NCBI GenBank assembly: GCA_035528275.1
Contig: DATKYV010000115.1
Location: 1 to 10,528, forward strand
DNA length: 10,528 bases
Direction: 5' to 3'
Source of the DNA: DATKYV01 sp035528275
GTDB taxonomy: Bacteria > Acidobacteriota > Terriglobia > UBA7540
Shown here: positions 1 to 6,130 of the stretch, piece by piece
Position numbering within the stretch: position 1 is the stretch's first letter
Layout of the letters: each line of letters begins with the position of its first letter
Position numbers and translations under genes: made by a program
The notes under the pieces: generated by a model
Database searches by the model: none
The model's input: the letters and a program-made list of their open reading frames with translations, nothing else
Told to the model about the DNA's origin: nothing

Positions 1-98
1 CAGCCCACGATGACGACACGCGAAGCGAGCAGCTTCTGCTGGCCTGTTGGGCCGATGGGCCCGAAGAGGATTTGGCGAGAGTACTTCCCGCGGTTCAT
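1..98 (-). CDS. ThiF/MoeB-family adenylyltransferase (E1-like), N-terminal fragment
   Basis: Only the first 32 codons lie in the window; the gene continues past position 1. Reading from the ATG at 98 gives MNRGKYSRQILFGPIGPTGQ followed by QKLLASRVVIVG. This is the typical opening of ThiF/MoeB/HesA enzymes: the RYSRQIL-x-x-x-G start, a short helix, then a first beta strand entering the nucleotide-binding fold. Family members adenylate the C-terminal glycine of a ThiS or MoaD sulfur carrier in thiamine or molybdopterin synthesis. The catalytic part is outside the window, so the exact member cannot be named. GGAG lies about 12 bases before the ATG, rather far for a Shine-Dalgarno. The gene diverges from pcm. 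It is too short for most gene callers and was found by reading the minus strand. Confidence 0.75.
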   Translation of the reverse strand, partial: MNRGKYSRQILFGPIGPTGQQKLLASRVVIVG

Positions 99-173
99 GG
101 AAATTCCGCGCTCCAAGAGATGACCACAATGGGATTGTCGCACAGTGGCCAGCGGGTGCTGCTTTCAACTGCC

Positions 174-202
174 ATTATACCTTGACGCTTCCGGCAGCGT
201 CC
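174..202 (-). promoter_or_regulatory. Possible promoter of the ThiF-like gene (TATAAT)
   Basis: On the minus strand a perfect TATAAT hexamer occupies 179 down to 174. It would start transcription near 167 and leave a leader of about 70 bases before the ATG at 98. The best -35 region at 17-base spacing is GGACGC, a poor match to TTGACA, so an activator or another sigma factor may be involved. The rest of the divergent gap (99-396) shows no further gene. Confidence 0.35.
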
Positions 203-330
203 GCTCCGGCCGAGAAGCCTCCAGGACATGGAAAAGACTGGACGAGGACTCATTCAAGAGCGATGATAGACAACACCCGATGCCCTCGAGGGTTTGGTAG
301 TCGGCTCCCACCGGGGCGCGAGGGCGGCTG

Positions 331-353
331 ATCGCCCGGGACCAGTGGGCGAT
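331..353. repeat. Short inverted repeat upstream of pcm
   Basis: ATCGCCC (331-337) and GGGCGAT (347-353) are perfect inverted copies around a 9-base loop. They lie about 45 bases before the preferred pcm start and overlap the alternative start at 352. This could be an operator or an mRNA hairpin in the pcm leader. No T-run follows, so it is not an intrinsic terminator. Confidence 0.3.
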
Positions 354-396
354 GAGAGAACGCCACCGCCTGTCGTGCTCTGTCCCGGCTGAAACC

Positions 397-1068
397 ATGC
401 ACGAAAAGATTTCCTTCGAATCCGAGCGCCGTGCCATGGTCGAATATCAGATTCGGCGGCGCGGCATCCGCGACGAACGAGTTCTCGAGGCGATGCTCCG
501 CGTGCCCCGCCACGAGTTTGTCCCCTCCGCCTACGTCGGCGCCGCGTACGAAGACCGCCCCTTGCCGATCGGCGAATCGGAAACCATTTCCCAACCCTAC
601 ATCGTCGCCGCCATGACGGTGGCGGCGCGGGTCAATCCCGGAGACAAGGCTCTCGAAATCGGCACGGGCAGCGGGTACCAGGCGGCGATCCTGGCCTTCC
701 TGGGCGCCAAGGTCTACACCGTGGAGCGCAACTTCCAGCTCGGCGAATCGGCGCGTGCCCGGCTGGCGCGCCTGGGATTCGAGACGGTCGAAGTGACCTG
801 GGGCGACGGCACGGAGGGGCATCCTGCTGCCGCACCTTACCAGGTCATCCTGGTGACCGCCGCCTCGCCCGAGATTCCCGCACCTCTCGTCGACCAGCTC
901 GACGATGGCGGCCGTCTGGTCATTCCCGTCGGCGATCTCAGCCATCAGGACCTCAAGCTGCTTTTCAAGCACGGGGAGCAATTCGCAACCCGCTTCCTCG
1001 ACCCCTGCCAGTTCGTTCCCCTCATCGGCCGGTACGGTTGGCCCGAGAAACGTGACCGCGTCCATTAG
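397..1068 (+). CDS. pcm: Protein-L-isoaspartate O-methyltransferase
   Basis: Repairs age-damaged proteins by transferring a methyl group from S-adenosylmethionine to the carboxylate of L-isoaspartyl residues; a soluble cytoplasmic enzyme. From the ATG at 397 it has 223 residues, close to the family norm of about 210-220. In order it shows VPRHEFVP, the substrate-side ETISQPYIVAAMT, the SAM-binding ALEIGTGSGYQAAI (class I motif I), VYTVER (motif post I), GDG, VTAASPEIP, and the end block QLDDGGRLVIPVG followed by FVPL. The frame stays open to 352, but the 15 extra residues there do not look like the family and the conserved part starts soon after 397. No clear Shine-Dalgarno precedes 352, 397 or the internal ATG at 436, so the exact start is uncertain. 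Confidence 0.95.
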   Translation: MHEKISFESERRAMVEYQIRRRGIRDERVLEAMLRVPRHEFVPSAYVGAAYEDRPLPIGESETISQPYIVAAMTVAARVNPGDKALEIGTGSGYQAAILAFLGAKVYTVERNFQLGESARARLARLGFETVEVTWGDGTEGHPAAAPYQVILVTAASPEIPAPLVDQLDDGGRLVIPVGDLSHQDLKLLFKHGEQFATRFLDPCQFVPLIGRYGWPEKRDRVH

Positions 1069-1098
1069 CAACGCGGTCGCCGAGGCGCCAAGGCCCGG

Positions 1099-1127
1099 TT
1101 GCGGTTTGCAGGTTCTCGCTCTATAGT
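1099..1127 (+). promoter_or_regulatory. Candidate promoter abutting the glycosyltransferase start (leaderless)
   Basis: TTGCGG (1099-1104), a 17-base spacer, then TATAGT (1122-1127). The -10 box ends only 8 bases before the ATG at 1136, so transcription would begin at or within about two bases of the start codon. No Shine-Dalgarno is present between pcm and this ATG, which fits a leaderless mRNA. Confidence 0.45.
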
Positions 1128-1135
1128 CTCGCCCG

Positions 1136-1870
1136 ATGGCCAAACCCTACCTGAGCGTCGTGATTCCGGCTTACAACGAGGCCTCGCGGGTGGGGAGTAC
1201 GCTCGAGAATGTCCGCGTGTTTCTCGAATCGAAGCCCTATTCGACGGAGCTAGTCGCCGTGGACGACGGCTCCACGGATCGCACTTTGGAGATGCTGCGC
1301 GAGGCCGCGGCGCAATTCCCCTCCATACGGGTCTTGCGCAACGAGCCGAATCGCGGCAAGGGCTACAGCGTGCGACGGGGCGTGCTCGAGGCGCGCGGCG
1401 AATTCGTCGTCTTCACCGACGCCGACCTTTCGGCCCCCATCGAAGAGACGGATAAGCTGCTTGAAGCGCTCACCTCGGCCGAGGCCGACGCAGCCGTGGG
1501 CTCGCGGGCTCTCGAGAGAGAACTCATTGGAATTCATCAGCCCTTGCTTCGAGAGATTTCCGGGCGGGGTTTCAACCTGCTGGTCCGCCTCTTCACCGGC
1601 CTCAAAATCCGCGACACGCAATGCGGCCTCAAACTCTTCCGCCGGAGCACCACGCGGCTGGCGTTCGAGCTCCAGAAGGTCACCGGGTTCGGATTCGATC
1701 CCGAGCTGCTGTTTCTGATTCAGCGCGTCGGGGGCAAGATCGTCGAAGTCCCCGTGCGCTGGAACGACAACCCCGCCACCAAAGTCCATTTCCTGCGCGA
1801 CGCAACGCGCATGTTTCTCGACCTCTTCGCGATCCGCTGGCGCGCCGCGACGGGGCAATACCGGCCCTGA
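1136..1870 (+). CDS. Family 2 glycosyltransferase (dolichyl-/polyprenyl-phosphate hexosyltransferase-like)
   Basis: A 244-residue GT-A fold glycosyltransferase. VVIPAYNEA (8-16) opens the nucleotide-binding fold, DDGSTDRT (43-50) contacts the UDP moiety, N-x-x-NRGKGYSVRRG follows at about 69-82, DADLSAP (95-101) carries the metal-binding DxD, and DTQCGLKLF (160-168) is the acceptor-side block. The NRGKGYSVRRG, DADLSAPIEE and QCGLKLF blocks are typical of the dolichyl-phosphate beta-glucosyltransferase (Alg5-like) branch, which loads a sugar onto a polyprenyl-phosphate carrier. There is no transmembrane segment, unlike eukaryotic Alg5, so it would be cytoplasmic or peripheral. Donor and acceptor are inferred from family only. 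It lies 67 bases after pcm on the same strand with its own candidate promoter, and nothing else for cell-envelope assembly is nearby. Confidence 0.9.
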   Translation: MAKPYLSVVIPAYNEASRVGSTLENVRVFLESKPYSTELVAVDDGSTDRTLEMLREAAAQFPSIRVLRNEPNRGKGYSVRRGVLEARGEFVVFTDADLSAPIEETDKLLEALTSAEADAAVGSRALERELIGIHQPLLREISGRGFNLLVRLFTGLKIRDTQCGLKLFRRSTTRLAFELQKVTGFGFDPELLFLIQRVGGKIVEVPVRWNDNPATKVHFLRDATRMFLDLFAIRWRAATGQYRP

Positions 1871-1896
1871 CGCGGACAACCTACCCGGAATTTTTC

Positions 1897-1925
1897 TTGA
1901 CTTCACTTGAGCCGCCTTTTAATAT
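1897..1925 (+). promoter_or_regulatory. Sigma70-type promoter of the small RNA unit
   Basis: TTGACT (1897-1902) and TAATAT (1920-1925) are separated by exactly 17 bases, in an AT-richer patch just after the glycosyltransferase stop. The predicted start of transcription is near 1932, about 22 bases before the micro-ORF at 1954. The promoter faces a terminator with no other plus-strand gene between. Confidence 0.6.
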
Positions 1926-1953
1926 CGCGCCAACGCTAGAAAGGAGGTGATCC

Positions 1954-1995
1954 ATGCCAAACGAAAGTAACCTTAGCGAGGGTGCTGAGGCTTAG
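1954..1995 (+). CDS. 13-residue micro-ORF with a full-length anti-16S ribosome binding site
   Basis: ATG at 1954 reads MPNESNLSEGAEA and stops at TAG 1993-1995. The bases before it, AGAAAGGAGGTGATCC (1938-1953), are complementary to the common bacterial 16S rRNA 3' end (GGATCACCTCCTTTCT). AGGAGG sits 6 bases from the ATG, an ideal spacing. The peptide is short, polar and acidic with no signal or membrane segment, and I do not recognise it. The last base of its stop codon is the first base of the long helix of the RNA, so a terminating ribosome would sit on that structure. The reading frame may serve to load ribosomes rather than to make a useful peptide. That it is translated is inferred from the RBS alone. 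Confidence 0.45.
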   Translation: MPNESNLSEGAEA

Positions 1996-2113
1996 GCGCC
2001 AGATCGCGCTCGTTTGTGGGAACCTCTCTCTAGCGAAGAGAGGGTAAGTGGCAAGGCGCTGATCGGCGCCTGTCCCGGCAGGCCGGGACGGCCAATCCCC
2101 ATCAGTATCCCGG

Positions 2114-2155
2114 GCCCCTGGTCTCGCGGGGCGGGACCAGGGGCTTTTCGTTTTT
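2114..2155 (+). terminator. Intrinsic terminator of the small RNA unit
   Basis: GCCCCTGGTC (2114-2123) pairs perfectly with GACCAGGGGC (2135-2144) over 10 bases, followed at once by TTTTCGTTTTT (2145-2155). The T-run exists only on the plus-strand side, so it ends the small RNA and not the converging Nudix transcript. Confidence 0.88.
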
Positions 2156-2210
2156 GCCGCCCTCTGGGCGATCCAACGGAACAGAAGCTCACTCTCTCTC
2201 GAGAAGACCT

Positions 2211-2648
2211 CTACTTCCTCTTGAAAAACTCATAAGCCTGAAGCACGACCGCGGTAGCGCGTTCGGTGAGGTTGTATTGAGGCAGGTCCTGGCGGCGCAC
2301 CCAGCGGGCGTCGAGGACGTCGGAGGCGGGTTTGAGCCGCCCGCGCTTGAGGCGGCAGGCAAAGTCCACGATGACGAAGTGGTACTTCACCCTGCGTCCC
2401 TGGCGCTGGATGCGGTCAAAGACCGTCAGCACTTCCAGCGGCTCGACTTCGAGGCCGGTTTCTTCCTTCAGTTCGCGACGCGCGGCTTCCCCCAGATCCT
2501 CGCCCAGCTCGAGCATCCCGCCGGGAACTGACCACTGGCCCCTGAGCGGTTCGCTGCCCCGGCGCACCAGCAACACGCGCCCGCGGTTAATGACCACACC
2601 GCCCACACCCACAATGGGACGGTCGGGAAACTCGCGCTTCGTACCCAT
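2211..2648 (-). CDS. Nudix hydrolase, MutT/ADP-ribose pyrophosphatase-like
   Basis: A 145-residue single-domain Nudix protein. The Nudix box is complete: G44, E50, then RELKEETGL at 58-66, fitting GX5EX7REUXEEXGU, whose glutamates bind the magnesium used to cleave a nucleoside diphosphate linked to another group. Before it VGVGGVVI and VLLVRR are the usual first strands, and GQWSVPGG leads into the box. The pattern resembles the ADP-ribose pyrophosphatase/MutT-type group, but substrate cannot be read from sequence. The start at 2648 has GGGAG about 12 bases upstream, inside the end of the M20 gene, which stops only 5 bases before; the two are almost surely co-transcribed and translationally coupled. 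The 3' end converges on the small RNA unit. Confidence 0.93.
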   Translation of the reverse strand: MGTKREFPDRPIVGVGGVVINRGRVLLVRRGSEPLRGQWSVPGGMLELGEDLGEAARRELKEETGLEVEPLEVLTVFDRIQRQGRRVKYHFVIVDFACRLKRGRLKPASDVLDARWVRRQDLPQYNLTERATAVVLQAYEFFKRK

Positions 2649-2653
2649 CGCTC

Positions 2654-4066
2654 TTATTCTCCCGCCGCGCGCGCCACAATTTCGTAAAGCATTTTCACTC
2701 CGCGCCGCAATTGCTCCTCGGGCAGGCGCTCATTGGCGGCGTGCTGCGTGGCGTCGAGCTCCGGCGGGATCTCGATGGGCGCGAAGCCGTAACACGTCAT
2801 GCCGAGCGGCCGGTACATCTGGCTTTCCGTGTACCCGCTGTTGAGGCTGGGGACAACCAGCGCCTCCGGATTGTACTTCTGCACCGTGGTTTCGATGAGG
2901 CGATAGAGCTCCGTGTCGGTGGAGGAAGAGTTCGGCGTCCGGTACCGGCTGATGGGCTCGAGCTTGATCCTCTCATCCTTCACGACGGCGCGGAGCTCGG
3001 ATAGAAAATCCTTCGGGTCCTTCCCGGGAAGAAGTCGGACGTCGAATTCGCAGGAGGCCATATCCGGAATGACGTTGGTCTGCTCACTTCCTTTCATCAC
3101 CGTCAGGGCGATGGTGTCGTGGAGCATGTAGGCAACGTCCTCGTCGGCGAGCAGCGTCCTGAAAAAAACCGGGTCGCGCAGCGAGGCGCGGATATTGCGG
3201 AACTGGGAAGCTCTGGGCTCGCTTTCCAGGCGCGCCATTTCATTGAAGTATTCCTCGACCACGGGCAGAAGGCGGATGGGCGGCGGCCAGTCCACCACGC
3301 GCTGCATGGCTCGTGCCAGATGATTGGCGGCGGAATCCGCAATCGGTGTGGAGCCGTGCCCACCGCGGCCGGTGGCCGTCATGCGGATCCAGAACGGCGC
3401 CTTTTCTCCCACCCCGATGCCGTAAATCGTCCCCCGGCCGGGATAGACAAGATTCGATCCGCCCTCCGTGATCAGGTATTCCGCGTCGCGCACCAGTTCC
3501 GGGTGATGCTCGAGGATCCAGGCGCTACCCGTGTCGCCAACCTCCTCATCCGCCGTGGCCAGAAAGATGAGGTCGCGCTTCAGCGGGAGGTGCTCGTGCG
3601 CCGCGATCAGCAATACCATGGCGTGGATCATGCCTTCGTCTTTCATGTCCAGGGCGCCCCGGCCGTAGATCTCACCGTCAACGATCTCGCCGGAAAAGGG
3701 CGGGACTCTCCAATTCCGCGATTCCGCCCGGACTACATCGGTGTGGCTGAGCAACACGATCGGCCGCCGGCTCCCGTCGCCTTTCAGACTGGCGAAGATG
3801 TTGGCCCGCCCCGGGGCGTACCTGTAAATCGTGTTCGGTATCCCCGCCCGGTCAAACAGCCGGTGGAAGAACTCGGCGGCGGCCACTTCATTCCCCGGCG
3901 GATTGGAGGTGTCGATCCGCAGGTATTCCCGGAAGAGGTCCACGGCCTCGTCCTGGTAGCTCTCCCAGGAGATGGCGCTAAGATGACCGTCAACCGGGGT
4001 CTGGGCCTTCGCCCGGGAGGCACAGCCCAGGAGGAGGACTGAGGCAAGCAACAAACGGAGGGGCAT
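2654..4066 (-). CDS. M20-family metallopeptidase with lipoprotein-type signal
   Basis: A zinc-dependent exopeptidase or amidohydrolase of the M20 (ArgE/DapE/PM20D1-like) family, 470 residues from the ATG at 4066. This start was chosen over the in-frame one at 4087 because GAGGA lies about 7 bases upstream and the protein then opens with a clean export signal, MPLRLLLASVLLLGCASRAKAQ split as a short basic end, a hydrophobic core and LLLGC. C15 could be lipidated; cleavage after AKA by signal peptidase I is the alternative. Metal and catalytic motifs are present: SHTDVV (H108, D110), GRGALDMKDEG (D140), the ADEEVGDTGS glutamates (174-175), ITEGGSN (E201) and the late ligand H442 in QHAANERLP. 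The dimerisation lid lies at about 225-350. Substrate is unknown, but secretion suggests scavenging of peptides or N-acyl amino acids. It is the first gene of a pair with the Nudix gene. Confidence 0.93.
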   Translation of the reverse strand: MPLRLLLASVLLLGCASRAKAQTPVDGHLSAISWESYQDEAVDLFREYLRIDTSNPPGNEVAAAEFFHRLFDRAGIPNTIYRYAPGRANIFASLKGDGSRRPIVLLSHTDVVRAESRNWRVPPFSGEIVDGEIYGRGALDMKDEGMIHAMVLLIAAHEHLPLKRDLIFLATADEEVGDTGSAWILEHHPELVRDAEYLITEGGSNLVYPGRGTIYGIGVGEKAPFWIRMTATGRGGHGSTPIADSAANHLARAMQRVVDWPPPIRLLPVVEEYFNEMARLESEPRASQFRNIRASLRDPVFFRTLLADEDVAYMLHDTIALTVMKGSEQTNVIPDMASCEFDVRLLPGKDPKDFLSELRAVVKDERIKLEPISRYRTPNSSSTDTELYRLIETTVQKYNPEALVVPSLNSGYTESQMYRPLGMTCYGFAPIEIPPELDATQHAANERLPEEQLRRGVKMLYEIVARAAGE

Positions 4067-4129
4067 CAAATCCTCGCGATGAGCCAATTCGCCGCCATAA
4101 TTGTCACGGGACGGCTGAAAGGCCCCGTT

Positions 4130-4167
4130 ACTATATCAGATGCAGGGAGGCAGAGGCTGATCAGCCT
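4130..4167 (-). promoter_or_regulatory. Candidate promoter and palindromic operator upstream of the M20 gene
   Basis: On the minus strand TGATATAGT (4138 down to 4130) is an extended -10 box, about 64 bases before the M20 start. The -35 position would fall at 4153-4158, where no good hexamer exists. Instead a perfect 14-base palindrome, AGGCTGATCAGCCT, covers 4154-4167. A dimeric regulator bound there could activate or block the promoter. Both the promoter and its regulation are inferred. Confidence 0.3.
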
Positions 4168-4469
4168 TCTGGCCCTTGGCGGGGAATGAGTAGTAGCTCT
4201 AATTCCTTGACAGAAAAAGCATTGTCGGCCACCGAGTGGGGCGTGGCCCCGGCGAGCGAGGGGGACGTTGCTCCACAGTCCAGGGTCGCAGCCCATGCCC
4301 ACTTCGACGCCATGGAGGGCAGGAGCACCAACACCCTGACGAGCGACCCTAGAGCCCAGGGCAGTCAGGTACCTTGATGAATCTAATTAACTCAATTAAA
4401 TAGAGTAACTTACAACTCTCCTGTTGAAACTTCAGGGTCAGGACCAGAGGCCCGCCGCTCGCAAATTTC
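4168..4469. other. Gap without a convincing gene between M20 and aroDE
   Basis: These 302 bases separate the divergent M20 and aroDE genes. One plus-strand frame (4186-4377, 63 codons) is open with GC-rich third positions. It lacks a usable ribosome binding site, resembles no family I know and has unusually GC-rich second positions, so I do not call it. From 4371 to 4410 the DNA turns AT-rich, with TTGATG at 4374 and TAAATA at 4397, a weak promoter-like pair. No RNA gene or mobile element is visible. Confidence 0.5.
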
Positions 4470-4499
4470 TTGCCATCTGCGAGCCAAAAACCATATATT
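4470..4499 (+). promoter_or_regulatory. Candidate aroDE promoter
   Basis: TTGCCA (4470-4475) and TATATT (4494-4499) each match the sigma70 consensus at five of six bases, with an 18-base spacer. Transcription would begin near 4506, giving a leader of about 39 bases that holds the AGAGG ribosome binding site before the TTG start at 4545. Confidence 0.55.
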
Positions 4500-4544
4500 C
4501 AAGGGCTTTGAGGACACACGCGCAGAAGGCAGAGGTCCAAGAAT

Positions 4545-6056
4545 TTGGCTAAGTCCGCTGTACCCCGTATTTTTGTCACACTTGCGGCCCCCAGCCTGAG
4601 CACCATGGAAGCAAAGGCGAGCCACGTCAGCGGCTCGCCCATCGGCTACGAACTTCGCCTCGACTACCTCCAGGATTTCGGCGACTTGGAGGCGAATCTG
4701 CATCAGATGCTGGTCCGCCTCCATTCACCGCACACGATCGCCACCTGCCGCCGGGAGAAAGCCGGCGGGAGGTTCCGGGGGAGCATCGAGGACCAACTTG
4801 CGGTGCTTGAGGCCGCCGCCCGAGCCGGGTGCCGCTGGGTAGACCTGGAGATCGAATCGGTGGCCCGCACGGGTCGTACCTTGCGGCGCCGATTTCGTCC
4901 GGCCAAGCTGATTGTCTCGTATCACAATTACCGCCGCACGCCCGTCTTACCTCCGATCTACCGCCGGCTGGCCCGGCTGCCCGCGCAAGCCGTAAAGATC
5001 GCCGGTTTCGCCCGCCAGTTGAGCGATAACCTGCGGGTTTTCCGGCTGCTCAAGTCGCATCGAAAGGGAAGACCGAAGCTTGTGGCACTGGACCAGGGGG
5101 CGTCGGGCCTTCCCTCCCGTCTCCTGGCTCTTCGCTGGGGCTCTCCGTTCACCTATGGGGCGGTGAGTAATCATCATACGGTGGCGTCGGGACAGCTTTC
5201 CGTCGAGACCATGCGGGCGACCTACCGAATCGAGCACATTGATCGGCGTACGCAGCTCTATGGTGTGGTGGGCACGCATGCCTCGATGTCCCTCTCGCCG
5301 GCGATGCAGAATGCGGCGTTTCAGGCCAAACGTGTCAACGCCGTGTACCTGCCCTGCGAGACGTGGCGCCTCGCCGACTTTCTGCGACTTGTCCGTGCCC
5401 TGGGCTTTCAAGGTTTCAGTGTCACCATGCCTTATAAGCGGGCGATTATCCGCGACCTCGACTGGCTCGACCCGCTGGCCACGCGCATCGGAGCTTGTAA
5501 CACGGTGGCCATCCAGCATGACAAGTGGCTGGGATGGAACACCGACGCGACGGCGGTTATCGAAGTTCTCACCAAACGCCTGCGGCTGGCGGGAAGCCGC
5601 ATTCTGATTCTGGGGGCGGGGGGCGCGGCCCGAGCTGCGGCCCACGCCCTGCGTGCCGAGGACGCGGAGGTATTTGTGGCCGCCCGGCGCGAATCGGTCG
5701 CCCGGCGACTGGCGCGCGCAGTCTCCGCACAGGTGGTGCCGTGGGACGACGCCGAAGCCCTCGACATGGATGCGGTCATCAACGCCACGCCGGTGGGCAT
5801 GGCACCGCACTCGGACGCTGTCCCCATCGACCTGGCCAGGCTGCGCGTCCGCGTGGTCTTCGACATGGTTTACTATCCCATGGAGACGCGTCTGCTGGCC
5901 GAAGCCCGCGGCCGGGGACTGATCAGCATCTCCGGTTTGGAGATGCTTGTTGCACAAGGCGCGCGGCAATTCGAGATATGGACCGGACTGGCGGCCCCTC
6001 GCGCCCTCATGGAGCAGGCGATTCGCCAAGCCTTGGAACACACCGACAGCGGCTGA
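4545..6056 (+). CDS. aroDE: Bifunctional 3-dehydroquinate dehydratase / shikimate dehydrogenase
   Basis: One 503-residue cytoplasmic protein for shikimate pathway steps 3 and 4: 3-dehydroquinate to 3-dehydroshikimate, then NADPH reduction to shikimate. Residues 1-232 are a type I dehydratase: E36 and R38 in YELRLD, H127 in VSYHNY and the Schiff-base lysine K151 in AVKIAGF. Residues 237-503 are a shikimate dehydrogenase: the SLSPAMQNAAF substrate loop (MHN in most relatives, here MQN), catalytic K298 in SVTMPYK, N319 in GACNT, D334 in WNTDA, the NADP loop GAGGAARA (357-364), NATPVGM and the end block GLEMLVAQGARQF. The order AroD-AroE is that of plants and some bacterial phyla; E. coli uses separate proteins. 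The TTG start was chosen because AGAGG lies 9 bases upstream and the first strand VPRIFVTLAAP would be lost from the next ATG. It is followed 74 bases later by trpE. Confidence 0.95.
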   Translation: MAKSAVPRIFVTLAAPSLSTMEAKASHVSGSPIGYELRLDYLQDFGDLEANLHQMLVRLHSPHTIATCRREKAGGRFRGSIEDQLAVLEAAARAGCRWVDLEIESVARTGRTLRRRFRPAKLIVSYHNYRRTPVLPPIYRRLARLPAQAVKIAGFARQLSDNLRVFRLLKSHRKGRPKLVALDQGASGLPSRLLALRWGSPFTYGAVSNHHTVASGQLSVETMRATYRIEHIDRRTQLYGVVGTHASMSLSPAMQNAAFQAKRVNAVYLPCETWRLADFLRLVRALGFQGFSVTMPYKRAIIRDLDWLDPLATRIGACNTVAIQHDKWLGWNTDATAVIEVLTKRLRLAGSRILILGAGGAARAAAHALRAEDAEVFVAARRESVARRLARAVSAQVVPWDDAEALDMDAVINATPVGMAPHSDAVPIDLARLRVRVVFDMVYYPMETRLLAEARGRGLISISGLEMLVAQGARQFEIWTGLAAPRALMEQAIRQALEHTDSG

Positions 6057-6090
6057 CCGACGGCAAGGTCAAGAGGTCATGCAAAAGTTC

Positions 6091-6125
6091 TTGCCTTTTG
6101 CCTTTTGCCTTTTGATTTTTGATTT
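6091..6125 (+). repeat. Five tandem heptamers before trpE
   Basis: Three copies of TTGCCTT (6091-6111) are followed by two of TTGATTT (6112-6125), all in register with no gap. The array fills most of the aroDE-trpE gap and ends 5 bases before the trpE ATG. It is pyrimidine- and T-rich on the plus strand and contains nothing like a Shine-Dalgarno. Arrays of this 7-base type expand and shrink by slippage. Confidence 0.85.
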
Positions 6126-6130
6126 CTCCG

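Larger units (their letters stand above)
1932..2155 (+). ncRNA. Structured small RNA unit of unknown family, with embedded micro-ORF
   Basis: A stand-alone transcript is predicted from the promoter start (about 1932) to the terminator T-run. Paired segments found by eye: 1971-1977 with 1984-1990 (7 pairs, one G-U, inside the micro-ORF); a long helix 1995-2010 with 2055-2070 (15 pairs, with A2001 and U2060 bulged); within it a hairpin 2023-2029 with 2037-2043; then 2072-2078 with 2083-2089 (perfect, 4-base loop); then the terminator stem. Inside the long helix two purine-rich strands (2011-2022 and 2044-2054) form a large internal loop. I do not recognise it as 6S, SRP, tmRNA, RNase P or a riboswitch known to me. 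It stands between convergent genes, so it is not the leader of a neighbour. It could be a regulatory RNA, a dual-function peptide/RNA, or a family-specific element. Transcription and fold are inferred. Confidence 0.55.

Noticed and set aside
3..185. Plus-strand open end resembling the tail of a protein
   Set aside because: The minus strand of the same bases gives a clear ThiF/MoeB N-terminus from 98, so the plus-strand reading is a shadow.
250..1143. Minus-strand frame of 297 codons
   Set aside because: Antisense to pcm and past both its ends; no family resemblance, and explained by high GC.
2014..2235. Plus-strand frame of 73 codons
   Set aside because: It runs through the RNA stems and the terminator, and its sequence is just the translated hairpins.
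4207..4235. Perfect TTGACA as a promoter -35 box
   Set aside because: No -10-like sequence at 16-18 bases downstream.
4186..4377. Possible 63-residue protein
   Set aside because: Third positions look coding but there is no ribosome binding site, no family resemblance, and second positions are unusually GC-rich.
4947..6041. Minus-strand frame of 364 codons
   Set aside because: Entirely antisense to aroDE, whose motifs are complete.
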